In this document: positions 8,641-17,283 of the stretch, piece after piece
How positions within the stretch are numbered: the stretch's first letter is position 1
Layout of the letters: every line of letters begins with the position of its first letter
Source: Bacteroidia bacterium
GTDB lineage: Bacteria > Bacteroidota > Bacteroidia > Flavobacteriales > Flavobacteriaceae
DNA: 64,000 nt
Direction of reading: 5' to 3'
Assembly: GCA_030427585.1 (NCBI GenBank)
Contig: JAUIBW010000004.1
Coordinates: forward strand, 62,001-126,000
The notes under the pieces: model-generated
The model's input: the letters and a program-made list of their open reading frames with translations, nothing else
Databases searched by the model: none
Told to the model about the DNA's origin: nothing
Position numbers and translations under genes: made by a program

Positions 8641-8794
8641 AATTAATCTTCAAAATTCTACAGTTCTGTAAAGTTCAATTTCAGTTTTTGTATAGATAGA
8701 TCATTTTTGACCTGGCAATCAGAAAACTATGATATACATGAGATTAGCCCTAACCTTTACTTTTATTACAAGGATTTATCAGCAACACATCTAA
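8641..8794 (+). pseudogene. Decayed duplicate of the promoter and first codons of the TonB receptor gene at 10081
   Basis: Bases 8641-8770 align without gaps to 9992-10121, with roughly a dozen differences. The copied block includes the LytTR-type direct repeat, the presumed promoter and the start codon (8729-8731). The duplicate reads MIYMRLALTFTFIT, against MIYMKLALTFVFIT in the intact gene, then diverges and stops at 8792-8794. No receptor sequence follows, so only the regulatory region and signal-peptide start survive. The duplicate could still drive transcription, but towards the 3' end of the convergent LRR gene. Confidence 0.8.
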
Positions 8795-8802
8795 TCAAAC
8801 CA

Positions 8803-9870
8803 TTATAAACAATTTACGCCTGCATCTTTCAATACAGTAGTACCATAATTGGTTTCGAGATTACATACAGCTTTAGGAATACTTGTCAAATTATTATCCG
8901 TAAGAGCCAGGTAGTCTAGTCTTGTTAAATTGCCAATTTCTGCAGGAACACTAGTCAAACTAGTACTGCTCAGATTTAGATCTGTTAGTCTAGTAAGGTT
9001 ACCGATTTCTATAGGGATATTGTTTAAACGGTTCAATTTTAAAGATAGAATCTTTAGGTTTGTCAAATTTCCTATTTCTGTCGGGATACCGGTTAACTCA
9101 TTACTGTAGAGGTTTAAAGATCTCAAATTCACCAAACCACTAATCTCCTTAGGCAATTCTTTTAAGTCATTCTCTGATAGGTTAAGAACGGTAAGTTGAG
9201 TAAGCTTCCCTATTGCTATAGGAATACTTTTTAGTGTATTACTATTTAAATTTAAAAAGGTTAGCCCTTGAAGGTACCTAAAATAAGAAGGGATGATACT
9301 AATATTTTTATTTGCCAGGTTTAATTTTACCACTTTACCATTTTCATGAATAACGCCATACCAGGAATCCATGGTTTCATCATTTAAATCCCAATTAATT
9401 TTATGACCTGAGTTAGCTTTAAGAAATGCTATCAAAACCTCTCGATCTGTGGCTGGTTCTGTTACTTTTACAATTACTTTATAGTCCAGACGGGTTCCAT
9501 CCTGAGCAGTTACTGTATAGATGACCGGATTGCTATAATCTTGTTCTAGTTTATGAATCGGTGAAACCGAAGCCTTTGCAGATAGTTTTATCGTAGCTTT
9601 TAGCGCAGTAATATTTGTATTAAAAGGAACAGTGGCAGTAATAGTTTTATTGTTTTGATCCAGGATTGCAACAATATCCATCTCTAAATCAGTATTTTGA
9701 AAAGCTTCAAATTGAAACGAAATGATTTGCTTCTCGCCACTAAGAATTACTTTGTCGTCATCGCTACTACACCCTTGTAAAATAAACAAACCTATTATAA
9801 ATATCCATAGATTGTATATTCCTCTAATAGTATATATCACATTTTTAAGCACTTGTAATTGATCGATCAT
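8803..9870 (-). CDS. Leucine-rich-repeat lipoprotein
   Basis: With the ATG at 9870 the product has 355 residues. It begins with a lipoprotein signal ending in the lipobox FILQGC and a CSSDDD motif typical of surface-exposed Bacteroidota lipoproteins. Residues of about 40-140 resemble the beta-sandwich DUF5018-type domain found in such proteins (YTVTAQDGTRLDYKVIV). Residues of about 140-345 form about seven LRR units of 23 residues with the pattern LTxLNLxxNxLxxIPxEIGNL. LRR surfaces bind proteins or glycans; no ligand can be assigned. The in-frame ATG at 9903 would add 11 polar residues before the signal. It lies between the two copies of a duplicated promoter, which suggests insertion or duplication in its history. 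Confidence 0.82.
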   Translation of the reverse strand: MIDQLQVLKNVIYTIRGIYNLWIFIIGLFILQGCSSDDDKVILSGEKQIISFQFEAFQNTDLEMDIVAILDQNNKTITATVPFNTNITALKATIKLSAKASVSPIHKLEQDYSNPVIYTVTAQDGTRLDYKVIVKVTEPATDREVLIAFLKANSGHKINWDLNDETMDSWYGVIHENGKVVKLNLANKNISIIPSYFRYLQGLTFLNLNSNTLKSIPIAIGKLTQLTVLNLSENDLKELPKEISGLVNLRSLNLYSNELTGIPTEIGNLTNLKILSLKLNRLNNIPIEIGNLTRLTDLNLSSTSLTSVPAEIGNLTRLDYLALTDNNLTSIPKAVCNLETNYGTTVLKDAGVNCL

Positions 9871-10011
9871 TATACTTGTATATTTTTTTATTTTCCCGTC
9901 CAAATGTAGTCCTTCCGAATTCTTTAATTTTCGACTTTAACATCAAATTATCATTAAATCTTTATCAAAAACACAGGCCTTTTCTTTATGACAATTAATC
10001 CTCAAAATTCT

Positions 10012-10041
10012 ACAGTTCGGTAAAATTCAATTTCAGTTTTT
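10012..10041 (+). promoter_or_regulatory. LytTR-type direct repeat upstream of the TonB receptor operon
   Basis: ACAGTTCGG (10012-10020) and TCAGTTTTT (10033-10041) are direct repeats 21 bp apart. The first matches the published AgrA/LytTR half-site consensus [TA][AC][CA]GTTN[AG][TG] at every position, and the second at eight of nine. The same pair is kept in the duplicate at 8660-8689 with the same spacing. The operon encodes its own LytTR regulator (15630-16385), so autoregulation is the simplest inference. Confidence 0.5.
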
Positions 10042-10080
10042 GTATAGATAGATCATTTTTGACCTCGTAATCAAAAAACT

Positions 10081-12243
10081 ATGATATACATGAAATTAGC
10101 ATTAACCTTTGTCTTTATTACAATTCTATTATCAACAAACGCCCAAACCACTATTACAGGAAATGTGACTGACGCATCAGGGATCCCGATCGAAGGAGCA
10201 AATGTTTACCTAGACGGAACTTATGACGGAGGGTCCTCTGATATAAACGGAGCTTTTTCTTTCTCTACTTCAGAAACAGGACCTCAAACGTTACTCGTTT
10301 CTTTTCTTTCTTTTGAAACGTATTCGATATTAACCAACGTCTCTGCAATGAATAATCTAAAAATTGTACTGCGAGAAGATGTAAATTCTTTAGGTAGTGT
10401 TGTTCTTAATGCCGGAACATTTTCTGCTGGAGATAACAGCAAGGCTTCTGTGCTCTCACCACTGGATATTGTTACTACAGCAGGTGCTGCTGGAGATTAT
10501 ATTGGTGCGTTTCAGACATTACCAGGAACTTCTACCGTTGCCGAAGACGGTAGGCTTTTTGTACGTGGTGGAGATGCTAATGAAACTAATATCTATATCG
10601 ATGGACTTCGGGTTTTTCAGCCCTTTACAGCAACGACAAATAATATCCCTACTCGTGGGAGGTTTTCACCTTTTCTTTTTAAAGGCACTAACTTTTCTAC
10701 CGGGGGGTATTCTGCAGAATATGGCGATGCCTTATCTAGTGTTTTATTATTAAATACCATCGATGAACCTAATCAGGAAAAAACACATTTATCATTTATT
10801 AGTGTTGGTTTGGGTGTAGGAAATACGCAAAAATGGAAAAAGAATTCACTAAGCATTAATGCTTTTTATCTCAACCTAAAACCATACCAGGAAATTATTT
10901 CGCAACGTGTAGATTGGAAAAAACCATACGAATCGCTATCAGGAGAAGCCGTATACCGTCATACCTTTGAAAAAGGACTTTTAAAGGTATATGGAGGTTT
11001 AAACTATGCCGGGTTTGATCTTGTTCAGGAAGATATCAATACGCCAGAAGGAGTGAATTTTGGGCTTAAAAACAGAAACTTGTACCTCAATACTTCTTAT
11101 AAAGGAAGCCTGGGTAACGATTGGACCATTGCAACCGGTACTAGTTTTGCGAATGATCATAATGACATTAAAATTGTAAATACTGATGTTGCCAATAATG
11201 AGAATAGCTTTCATTTTAAACTAAAATTAAGAAAGAGATTTAGTAATCGTTTTAAATTAAATTTTGGTGCAGAGCAATATGTAACTGCATTTTCAGAACA
11301 TGTTTCTGTTCCTGATGTTGATACTTTTAAAAGCTCATTTGATAATAATAGTACTGCGGCTTTTACTGAAGCTAATGTGTTTTTCAGCAAAAAACTAGCA
11401 ATGCAAATAGGAGTTCGTGGGGTTCATAATCCCTCATTAGCGTATACCAAGATCTCACCCAGAGCTTCTTTAGCCTATAAAACATCATCAAAATCTCAGG
11501 TGTCATTAGCCTATGGTGATTTTTACCAAGCGCCACAACAAGATATCTTAAAATATAATGAAACCCTAGAACCCGAAAAATCATCACACTATATTTTTAA
11601 TTACTTATATCAAAATAATCAAAGAACTTTTAGAGCTGAAGCCTATTACAAATCGTATGAAGAACTCATTAAATTTGATACAGATCGCCCAGAGTTTACT
11701 AGTGTATATACTAATAACGGAAGTGGTTATGCTGCAGGGTTAGATATCTTTTGGCGAGATAATAGATCCATCAAAAATCTCGAGTACTGGGCTAGCTATT
11801 CTTATCTAGACACCAAAAGAGATTATAAAAATTATCCTAATAAAGCGACGCCAAATTTTGCTGCAAAACACAACCTTTCTCTGGTCACAAAATACTGGAT
11901 CGAAGATTGGAAATCATTACTAAGCGCTACCTATAACTTTGCTTCTGGCAGACCTTATCATGATCCCAATCAACCTGTATTTCAAAATAAAAAGACAAAA
12001 ACGTATAATTCAATCAATTTGAGTTGGGCATACCTTATAAGTCAACAAAAGATCCTATACTTTTCGGTTTCTAATGTCCTGGGATTTGATAATGTTTTTA
12101 ACTATCAATATGCAAATACCCCTAATATCGACGGAAACTTCTCCAGACGTGCTATAAGACCCAATGCAGATCGCTTTTTTATTGTTGGTTTTTTCTGGAC
12201 CATCAGTGATAATAAAACCGATAATCAATTAGATAACCTTTAA
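10081..12243 (+). CDS. TonB-dependent outer-membrane receptor with carboxypeptidase-like N-terminal domain
   Basis: The 720-residue protein has a signal peptide (MIYMKLALTFVFITILL, cleaved after NAQ). A CarboxypepD_reg-like domain follows at about residues 23-105 (ITGNVTDASGIPIEGANVYL). The plug domain at about residues 115-225 reads RLFVRGGDANETNIYIDGL and GGYSAEYGDALSSVLLL. The remainder is an outer-membrane beta barrel ending in an aromatic residue-rich strand. Such proteins import large substrates with energy from TonB; there is no SusD partner, and the substrate is unknown. It is the first gene of a seven-gene operon with a histidine kinase and a LytTR regulator, so signalling or substrate sensing may be linked. 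An internal ATG at codon 4 is an alternative start. Confidence 0.85.
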   Translation: MIYMKLALTFVFITILLSTNAQTTITGNVTDASGIPIEGANVYLDGTYDGGSSDINGAFSFSTSETGPQTLLVSFLSFETYSILTNVSAMNNLKIVLREDVNSLGSVVLNAGTFSAGDNSKASVLSPLDIVTTAGAAGDYIGAFQTLPGTSTVAEDGRLFVRGGDANETNIYIDGLRVFQPFTATTNNIPTRGRFSPFLFKGTNFSTGGYSAEYGDALSSVLLLNTIDEPNQEKTHLSFISVGLGVGNTQKWKKNSLSINAFYLNLKPYQEIISQRVDWKKPYESLSGEAVYRHTFEKGLLKVYGGLNYAGFDLVQEDINTPEGVNFGLKNRNLYLNTSYKGSLGNDWTIATGTSFANDHNDIKIVNTDVANNENSFHFKLKLRKRFSNRFKLNFGAEQYVTAFSEHVSVPDVDTFKSSFDNNSTAAFTEANVFFSKKLAMQIGVRGVHNPSLAYTKISPRASLAYKTSSKSQVSLAYGDFYQAPQQDILKYNETLEPEKSSHYIFNYLYQNNQRTFRAEAYYKSYEELIKFDTDRPEFTSVYTNNGSGYAAGLDIFWRDNRSIKNLEYWASYSYLDTKRDYKNYPNKATPNFAAKHNLSLVTKYWIEDWKSLLSATYNFASGRPYHDPNQPVFQNKKTKTYNSINLSWAYLISQQKILYFSVSNVLGFDNVFNYQYANTPNIDGNFSRRAIRPNADRFFIVGFFWTISDNKTDNQLDNL

Positions 12244-12272
12244 AATTTAGTAAAACTATAATCTATACTATT

Positions 12273-12695
12273 ATGAAAACTTTAAAACTTACAATTATTC
12301 TATTGCTCATGTTATGTACAAAAACAGGTATTGCTCAAGAACCAGGACATTCTCTTACGGTTATTGTCACCAATATAGAGTCTGACCAGGGAACGATACA
12401 AGTAGGACTCTATAATTCTAAAGGTAATTTCCTGAACAAAATATACCAATCTATTAGTACTAAAGCCAAAACTGGAAGTGTTGAAGTTATTTTCAAAAAT
12501 GTCCCTAAAGGCGAATATGCAATTTCATTATATCATGATACAGATGGTAACCAGAAACTTAACACTTTTCTTAGTATTCCTACAGAGCCCTATGGAATTA
12601 GTAATAACGCAAAAGGAAGGTTTGGACCACCAAAATGGGAAGATGCTAAGTTCTCTATTTCTGATAAAGCAATCGTACAATCTATCAAATTGTAA
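12273..12695 (+). CDS. DUF2141 domain protein, secreted
   Basis: The 140-residue product has a signal peptide cleaved near IAQ (residue 22). A single DUF2141 beta-sandwich domain is recognisable from LTVIVTNIESDQGTIQVGLY, GEYAISLYHDTDGNQKL and the ending GRFGPPKWEDAKF. The family function is unknown; the domain is related to transthyretin/prealbumin-like folds and is usually periplasmic. It follows the TonB receptor by 29 bp within the same operon. A paralogue at 30148-30570 shares the same domain and ending. Confidence 0.85.
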   Translation: MKTLKLTIILLLMLCTKTGIAQEPGHSLTVIVTNIESDQGTIQVGLYNSKGNFLNKIYQSISTKAKTGSVEVIFKNVPKGEYAISLYHDTDGNQKLNTFLSIPTEPYGISNNAKGRFGPPKWEDAKFSISDKAIVQSIKL

Positions 12696-12800
12696 GGGTA
12701 TTTACATTTCATCTATTAAAAAATACACTTCGGTAATAAATACTTTAAAAAGATCAGTTACCTCATGATCTTTACACTATAAATTAAAAATTAAACCATC

Positions 12801-13424
12801 ATGAAAACAATTGTTATTATACTTGCTTTTTTTACCATTACTGCTACCAATGCTCAATCATCATATGAAAAGGGAATGACTAAAGCTTTTGAATTATGGG
12901 GAAATAAAAACCCTGATGAAGCCATCAATCTTTTTGAACGTATTGCGAAAGCCGAAAAAGAAAACTGGTTACCTTATTATTATGCTGCACAGGTTCATAT
13001 TATTACTACTTTTAGCATAAAGGATGCAGAAGCTATAGAATCCAGATTAAAAAAAGCCCAGGATTACCTTAATGAAGCAAAAATATATACAAGTGACAAT
13101 GCCGAAATACTAATCATGGAAGCATTGCTTAACACGGCATATGTTGCATACAATCCTTCGGTATACGGGATGACACTATCTGCCAAAGTAGAACAACTAT
13201 ATCAAGAAGCTAAGGTATTAGAACCTAAAAACCCCAGAGCAGCTTTATACCATGCCGAATGGAAAATGGGAGGTGCAAAATTCTTTGGCAAAGACCCAAA
13301 AGTCTTTTGTCCTGAGGTAGAAAAAGCTATCTTGTATTTTGAAAACGAATCACATGATATCCCATTTTACCCAAAATGGGGCAAAGATCAGGTAAAACGT
13401 GTTCAGGAAAACTGTAAAGGATAA
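12801..13424 (+). CDS. Secreted TPR-like protein
   Basis: The 207-residue protein has a signal peptide ending near NAQ (residue 19), then helical repeats of tetratricopeptide type. Recognisable TPR phrases are AFELWGNKNPDEAINLFERI, WLPYYYAAQVHI and NPRAALYHAEWKMG. It probably sits in the periplasm and mediates protein contacts. It is in the middle of the receptor / two-component operon, with about 105 bp to the DUF2141 gene and 52 bp to the kinase start. No closer function can be assigned. Confidence 0.7.
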   Translation: MKTIVIILAFFTITATNAQSSYEKGMTKAFELWGNKNPDEAINLFERIAKAEKENWLPYYYAAQVHIITTFSIKDAEAIESRLKKAQDYLNEAKIYTSDNAEILIMEALLNTAYVAYNPSVYGMTLSAKVEQLYQEAKVLEPKNPRAALYHAEWKMGGAKFFGKDPKVFCPEVEKAILYFENESHDIPFYPKWGKDQVKRVQENCKG

Positions 13425-13476
13425 TTTTAAAAATCAAAAATTAGTCCTTGATCATATTAAAATAAAAGAGGTATAC

Positions 13477-14829
13477 ATGAATGATTTAAAAAAAATAGCC
13501 ATTGTTTCACTAGTAGTTTCTGCAATAGTTGCATTAGTAACTTTATTAGTAAATGGATTTAATTTTGATCGAATCCTTACTATAAAATGGTGGATCATTG
13601 CCTATATGTATTGTTTCACTCTAACCTATCTAAACTCTCTTTATTTTAGTATTTTGAATAACAAATTCGAATGGAAAAACAAAGGATTACAAAGGGTTCT
13701 AGTTGGAGCTGGGGGATCTATCATCTTAACAATGGTCGGATATGCAATATGTCAATTTATTGTTGCTGTAGTCATCCTTAAAACCCAAACAAGCTCAGAG
13801 TTTATTATCAACCAGTCCTATAAAGATTACCTGTTTCCATTATTGCTAACAGTTATTATTTCGTTATTTTTTCATACAGTATATTTCTATAAAGCACTAC
13901 AGGAAAAAAAAGTTACTGAGCAAAAGATTATAGCAGGAACTGTTTCTGCAAAATTTGCAGCATTAAAGAACCAATTAGATCCTCATTTTTTGTTTAACAG
14001 CCTTAATGTATTGACTTCATTAATTGAGGAAAATCCAAAAATGGCGCAAAAATTTACAACCTCATTATCAAAAGTATACCGATATGTTTTAGAACAAAAA
14101 GATAAAGAACTGGTTACTGTAGACGAAGAGTTAAAGTTTGCCCGAACCTATATGACTTTGGTACAATTACGTTTTGAAGATAGTATTGTATTTGATATTC
14201 CGGAGCAAGCTTCTAATCCAGATGCAAGAGTAGTCCCACTATCATTACAAATTTTACTTGAGAATACTGTAAAGCATAATATAGTGATGCCAGAAAACCC
14301 ATTGCATATCAAAATTTATGAAAAAGATAATTTTCTAATCGTCGAGAACAATCTTCAACCCAAAGAAGTCATAAAACAAAGTAGTGGTGTAGGACTGGGA
14401 AATGTACAACAACGATATGGTTTATTAACAAAAAGGAAGTTTTCTGTATATAAAACAGAGAATGTATTTATCGCAGAGCTTCCAATATTAACAAAACAAA
14501 TAAAATCAGCAGATATGACAATTTCAGAACATATAGAACACACAAAAAGTATTAAATATAAAAGAGCAAAAGAACGTGTACAAAAGATCAAAGAATTTTA
14601 TGGTAACCTGATTGCCTATATGCTTGTTATTCCCGGGCTGGCAATAGTAAACTATAAAACTACCGGGTTTGATATGCCTTGGGTTATATTTCCTATTGTA
14701 GGTTGGGGAATTGGACTGATCTTTCACTATTCTGAAGCTTATGGATATCATCCCATATTAGGAAAAGACTGGGAGGAGAAAAAAATTAGAAAATACATGA
14801 ACGAATCAAATGACAGTTATCATGAATGA
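13477..14829 (+). CDS. Sensor histidine kinase (LytS/YehU type) with a C-terminal 2TM domain
   Basis: With the ATG at 13477 the protein has 450 residues. Four hydrophobic segments span about residues 8-150. The His_kinase domain carries the phospho-acceptor motif LKNQLDPHFLFNSLNVL near residue 170. The ATPase part shows the N box PLSLQILLENTVKHN and the G box GVGLGNVQQRYGLL. The last 90 residues or so (YKRAKERVQKIKEFYGNL, GWGIGLIFHYSEAYG, DWEEKKIRKYM) form a 2TM domain homologous to the two small proteins encoded next. That fusion is unusual for this kinase class. It presumably phosphorylates the LytTR regulator at 15630. An ATG at 13399 overlapping the previous gene is less likely, since it adds a non-membrane leader. 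Confidence 0.85.
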   Translation: MNDLKKIAIVSLVVSAIVALVTLLVNGFNFDRILTIKWWIIAYMYCFTLTYLNSLYFSILNNKFEWKNKGLQRVLVGAGGSIILTMVGYAICQFIVAVVILKTQTSSEFIINQSYKDYLFPLLLTVIISLFFHTVYFYKALQEKKVTEQKIIAGTVSAKFAALKNQLDPHFLFNSLNVLTSLIEENPKMAQKFTTSLSKVYRYVLEQKDKELVTVDEELKFARTYMTLVQLRFEDSIVFDIPEQASNPDARVVPLSLQILLENTVKHNIVMPENPLHIKIYEKDNFLIVENNLQPKEVIKQSSGVGLGNVQQRYGLLTKRKFSVYKTENVFIAELPILTKQIKSADMTISEHIEHTKSIKYKRAKERVQKIKEFYGNLIAYMLVIPGLAIVNYKTTGFDMPWVIFPIVGWGIGLIFHYSEAYGYHPILGKDWEEKKIRKYMNESNDSYHE

Positions 14830-15175
14830 TTATAGCGAAGAAAAAGCTTACGAAAAAGCAAAAAAAAGACTTGAAGATGAAAAAGGTTTCTATTCTCACC
14901 TTGCTATATACATTGTAATCAATATTGCCCTGCTGTTTTTTATGTCTAAGTTAGCAATATTTATTGATACCCATAATGGTGATCCAGAGTTTAGAAATTG
15001 GAGATTCTGGAATACTATTTTAATCCCTTCAATATGGGGAATAGCATTACTCGGGCATGGATTATGGGTATTTAAAGAGAAATTCTTCTTGAAAAAACTC
15101 TTCAAGAAATCTTTTTTCAGTAAAGATTGGGAAGAACGAAAAATCAAAGAATTTATGAACAAGGATAAGTTTTAA
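14822..15175 (+). CDS. 2TM domain protein
   Basis: The 117-residue product starts with an acidic/basic helix (EEKAYEKAKKRLEDEKGFYS) and then two transmembrane helices, at about residues 30-50 and 68-88. It ends with the family signature DWEERKIKEFM. The start overlaps the kinase stop by 8 bp, so the two are translationally coupled. Stand-alone 2TM proteins near LytTR kinases are common in flavobacteria; the role is not established, but they may modulate kinase oligomers in the membrane. An alternative start at 14810 adds four residues. Confidence 0.8.
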   Translation: MNDYSEEKAYEKAKKRLEDEKGFYSHLAIYIVINIALLFFMSKLAIFIDTHNGDPEFRNWRFWNTILIPSIWGIALLGHGLWVFKEKFFLKKLFKKSFFSKDWEERKIKEFMNKDKF

Positions 15176-15216
15176 TACTTTAATAAAATAACATCAAAAA
15201 CTTTAAACTAGTAATC

Positions 15217-15522
15217 ATGAAAGATTTTGAAAAAGTAAAAAGATATGAACGTGCAAAAGAGCGTGTAGAGGAATTAAAAAAATTTTATAACAATCTATTC
15301 TCTTACGTCATTGTTATTGGGTTTCTCGCCGGATTAAATTATTATACAAATGAGTGGCGTTATACCTGGTTTCTATGGGCTGCATTTGGTTGGGGAATCG
15401 GTTTAGCTTTTCATGCTATTAAAGCCTATAGAATAAATCCTATGTTTAATAAAGATTGGGAAGAACGAAAAATCAGAGAATATATGGAAGAAGAAGGTGA
15501 AGAGCAACAACGATGGGAATGA
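15217..15522 (+). CDS. 2TM domain protein
   Basis: The 101-residue protein closely resembles the C-terminal domain of the kinase two genes upstream. It has YERAKERVEELKKFYNNLF, two transmembrane helices around residues 28-48 and 55-75, GWGIGLAFHAIKAY, and the ending DWEERKIREYMEE. It lies 41 bp after the first stand-alone 2TM gene. Together with that gene and the kinase fusion, the operon encodes three 2TM units, probably from duplication. Interaction with the kinase through the shared domain is inference. Confidence 0.82.
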   Translation: MKDFEKVKRYERAKERVEELKKFYNNLFSYVIVIGFLAGLNYYTNEWRYTWFLWAAFGWGIGLAFHAIKAYRINPMFNKDWEERKIREYMEEEGEEQQRWE

Positions 15523-15629
15523 ATTAGTAGTGCGAAGTATGGGAGTTTTTGAGTATAGTAGCCAATTATTAAAAAACTCAATCATTAAAAAATATAAATA
15601 CTAAAAACCTAAATACTAAAAACCAAACA

Positions 15630-16385
15630 ATGAACATTATCATTATCGAAGATGAAAAACCTGCTGCCAGACGTCTTAATAGAATGCTTGGTGAGTTAAA
15701 TATAACAGTACATACTATGCTGCATTCTGTAAAAGAATCTATAGAATGGTTTAATACAAATGAGCATCCGGATCTAATTTTTCTGGATATTCAACTTAGT
15801 GATGGGTTATCTTTTGAAATATTTGACGCAATTACCATAAAAAGCTCAATTATATTTACGACTGCTTATGATGAATATGCACTCAAAGCTTTTAAATTAA
15901 ATAGTATCGATTACCTGTTAAAACCAATAGATGATGAAGAGTTAGAAGTTGCTGTACAAAAATATAAAGAGCAATCACCCAAAAAACAACAGCTACAGGT
16001 AGATTTTGAAGATATCAAAAAACTGCTTATAAACCCTATGGACCGCACTTATAAAAAGCGATTTACAACCAAGGTTGGACAACATCTAAAAATATTTTCG
16101 GTAGAAGATATCGAATGTTTTTATTCTGAAAATAAAGGAACATATCTACATACAACCGATAATAGAAACTATCTGATCGATACCACTCTCGAATCTCTTG
16201 AAGATGAATTAAACCCCAAACAATTTTTTAGAGCAAGCAGAAAGTTTTATATCAATATAAACGCGATACAAGATATTATATCGTATACCAATTCGAGGCT
16301 ACAAGTAAAACTTAATCATTTTAACGAACAAGAAATTATTGTAGCGAGAGAGCGGGTAAAAGATTTTAAATTGTGGTTAGAATAA
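15630..16385 (+). CDS. LytTR-family response regulator
   Basis: The 251-residue regulator has a receiver domain at about residues 1-120: the acidic pocket is IIIEDEKPAARR, the phospho-acceptor Asp is in LIFLDIQLSDG, and the conserved Thr and Lys are in IIFTTAYDEYA and YLLKPID. The LytTR DNA-binding domain spans about residues 145-250 (IEDIECFYSENKGTYLH is not verbatim; visible are EDIECFYSENKGTYL and FFRASRKFYININAI). It closes the operon started by the TonB receptor and is the likely partner of the kinase at 13477. A direct repeat matching the LytTR half-site consensus precedes the operon, consistent with autoregulation. Confidence 0.9.
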   Translation: MNIIIIEDEKPAARRLNRMLGELNITVHTMLHSVKESIEWFNTNEHPDLIFLDIQLSDGLSFEIFDAITIKSSIIFTTAYDEYALKAFKLNSIDYLLKPIDDEELEVAVQKYKEQSPKKQQLQVDFEDIKKLLINPMDRTYKKRFTTKVGQHLKIFSVEDIECFYSENKGTYLHTTDNRNYLIDTTLESLEDELNPKQFFRASRKFYININAIQDIISYTNSRLQVKLNHFNEQEIIVARERVKDFKLWLE

Positions 16386-16437
16386 GCTATTTTACTCAAT
16401 AGGATATCATTAACCACTATAAAGAATCAAGAGAATT

Positions 16438-17241
16438 TTAGTATTCCCACTGTCTTTTCTTATTTAGTTCTTCCTCGGCTTCTAATTCTTCCTTCGGAAT
16501 TACTTTAAGAAAAGATGGATGTTGTTCTATAGCAAACTCTAATTTACTTACAATATCATCTATAGAATCGTTTTCATAATCGATATCTAGTGGTTTTTTT
16601 ATCACCATAGATTGTAATATTCCTCGTTTTTTAATACGAATACCTTTTTTATCAAAGGATCTTCTAAAACCGTCTATTACAATAGGAATTACTATGGGTT
16701 TGTATTTTCGGATAATATGGGCAGTTCCTTTACGAATAGGCTTAAAAGGTTTAGTAGTTCCCTGCGGAAATGTAATCACCCACCCATCATCTAATGCTCT
16801 AGAAATATTAGTAATGTCACTCATTTTTACCTGGCGATTCACATCTTTTCCTTTCTCTCTCCAGGTACGCTCTACAGTTATTGCTCCGGCATACGCCAAA
16901 ATTCTTGCTAGTAATCCAGCTCTCATCGTTTCTTTTGCAGCAACATAATATAGATTAAGTTTGGGTTGCCATAAATACCCTACATTTTTAATAGAGTCTG
17001 TACGACCACTTAAACTTGCATTAAAAACATGAAACATTGCTACTACATCTGCAAAATAAGTTTGATGATTAGAAACAAATAACACATTATTATCAGGAAG
17101 GTCTTTAAAAATTTCGCTTCCTTCAATTTGTAATTCATTAAAACCTCTATAACGACTATGCGTTAACCCACCCATAATACGGATAAGCCATTTTTTTAAA
17201 AATAATATATGTCCAAATGGATTTCTTTTAAATAATCCCAT
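16438..17241 (-). CDS. 1-acyl-glycerol-3-phosphate acyltransferase-like protein (PlsC family)
   Basis: The 267-residue protein belongs to the PlsC-type acyltransferases that place a fatty acyl group on glycerophosphate or related lipids at the inner membrane. The acyl-acceptor motif reads NHQTYFADV, an H-x5-D spacing where most family members have H-x4-D. The second motif reads FPQGTTKPFKP where FPEGTR is usual, so the acidic residue is a glutamine. Both deviations are within otherwise well-conserved context, so it may belong to a Bacteroidota subfamily with altered substrate rather than being inactive. It lies 42 bp downstream of the NUDIX gene on the same strand and is probably co-transcribed with it. 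Confidence 0.8.
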   Translation of the reverse strand: MGLFKRNPFGHILFLKKWLIRIMGGLTHSRYRGFNELQIEGSEIFKDLPDNNVLFVSNHQTYFADVVAMFHVFNASLSGRTDSIKNVGYLWQPKLNLYYVAAKETMRAGLLARILAYAGAITVERTWREKGKDVNRQVKMSDITNISRALDDGWVITFPQGTTKPFKPIRKGTAHIIRKYKPIVIPIVIDGFRRSFDKKGIRIKKRGILQSMVIKKPLDIDYENDSIDDIVSKLEFAIEQHPSFLKVIPKEELEAEEELNKKRQWEY

Positions 17242-17283
17242 ATGTAGAAAACCGGTTGTATTAGGAATGCCAAATATACAAAA

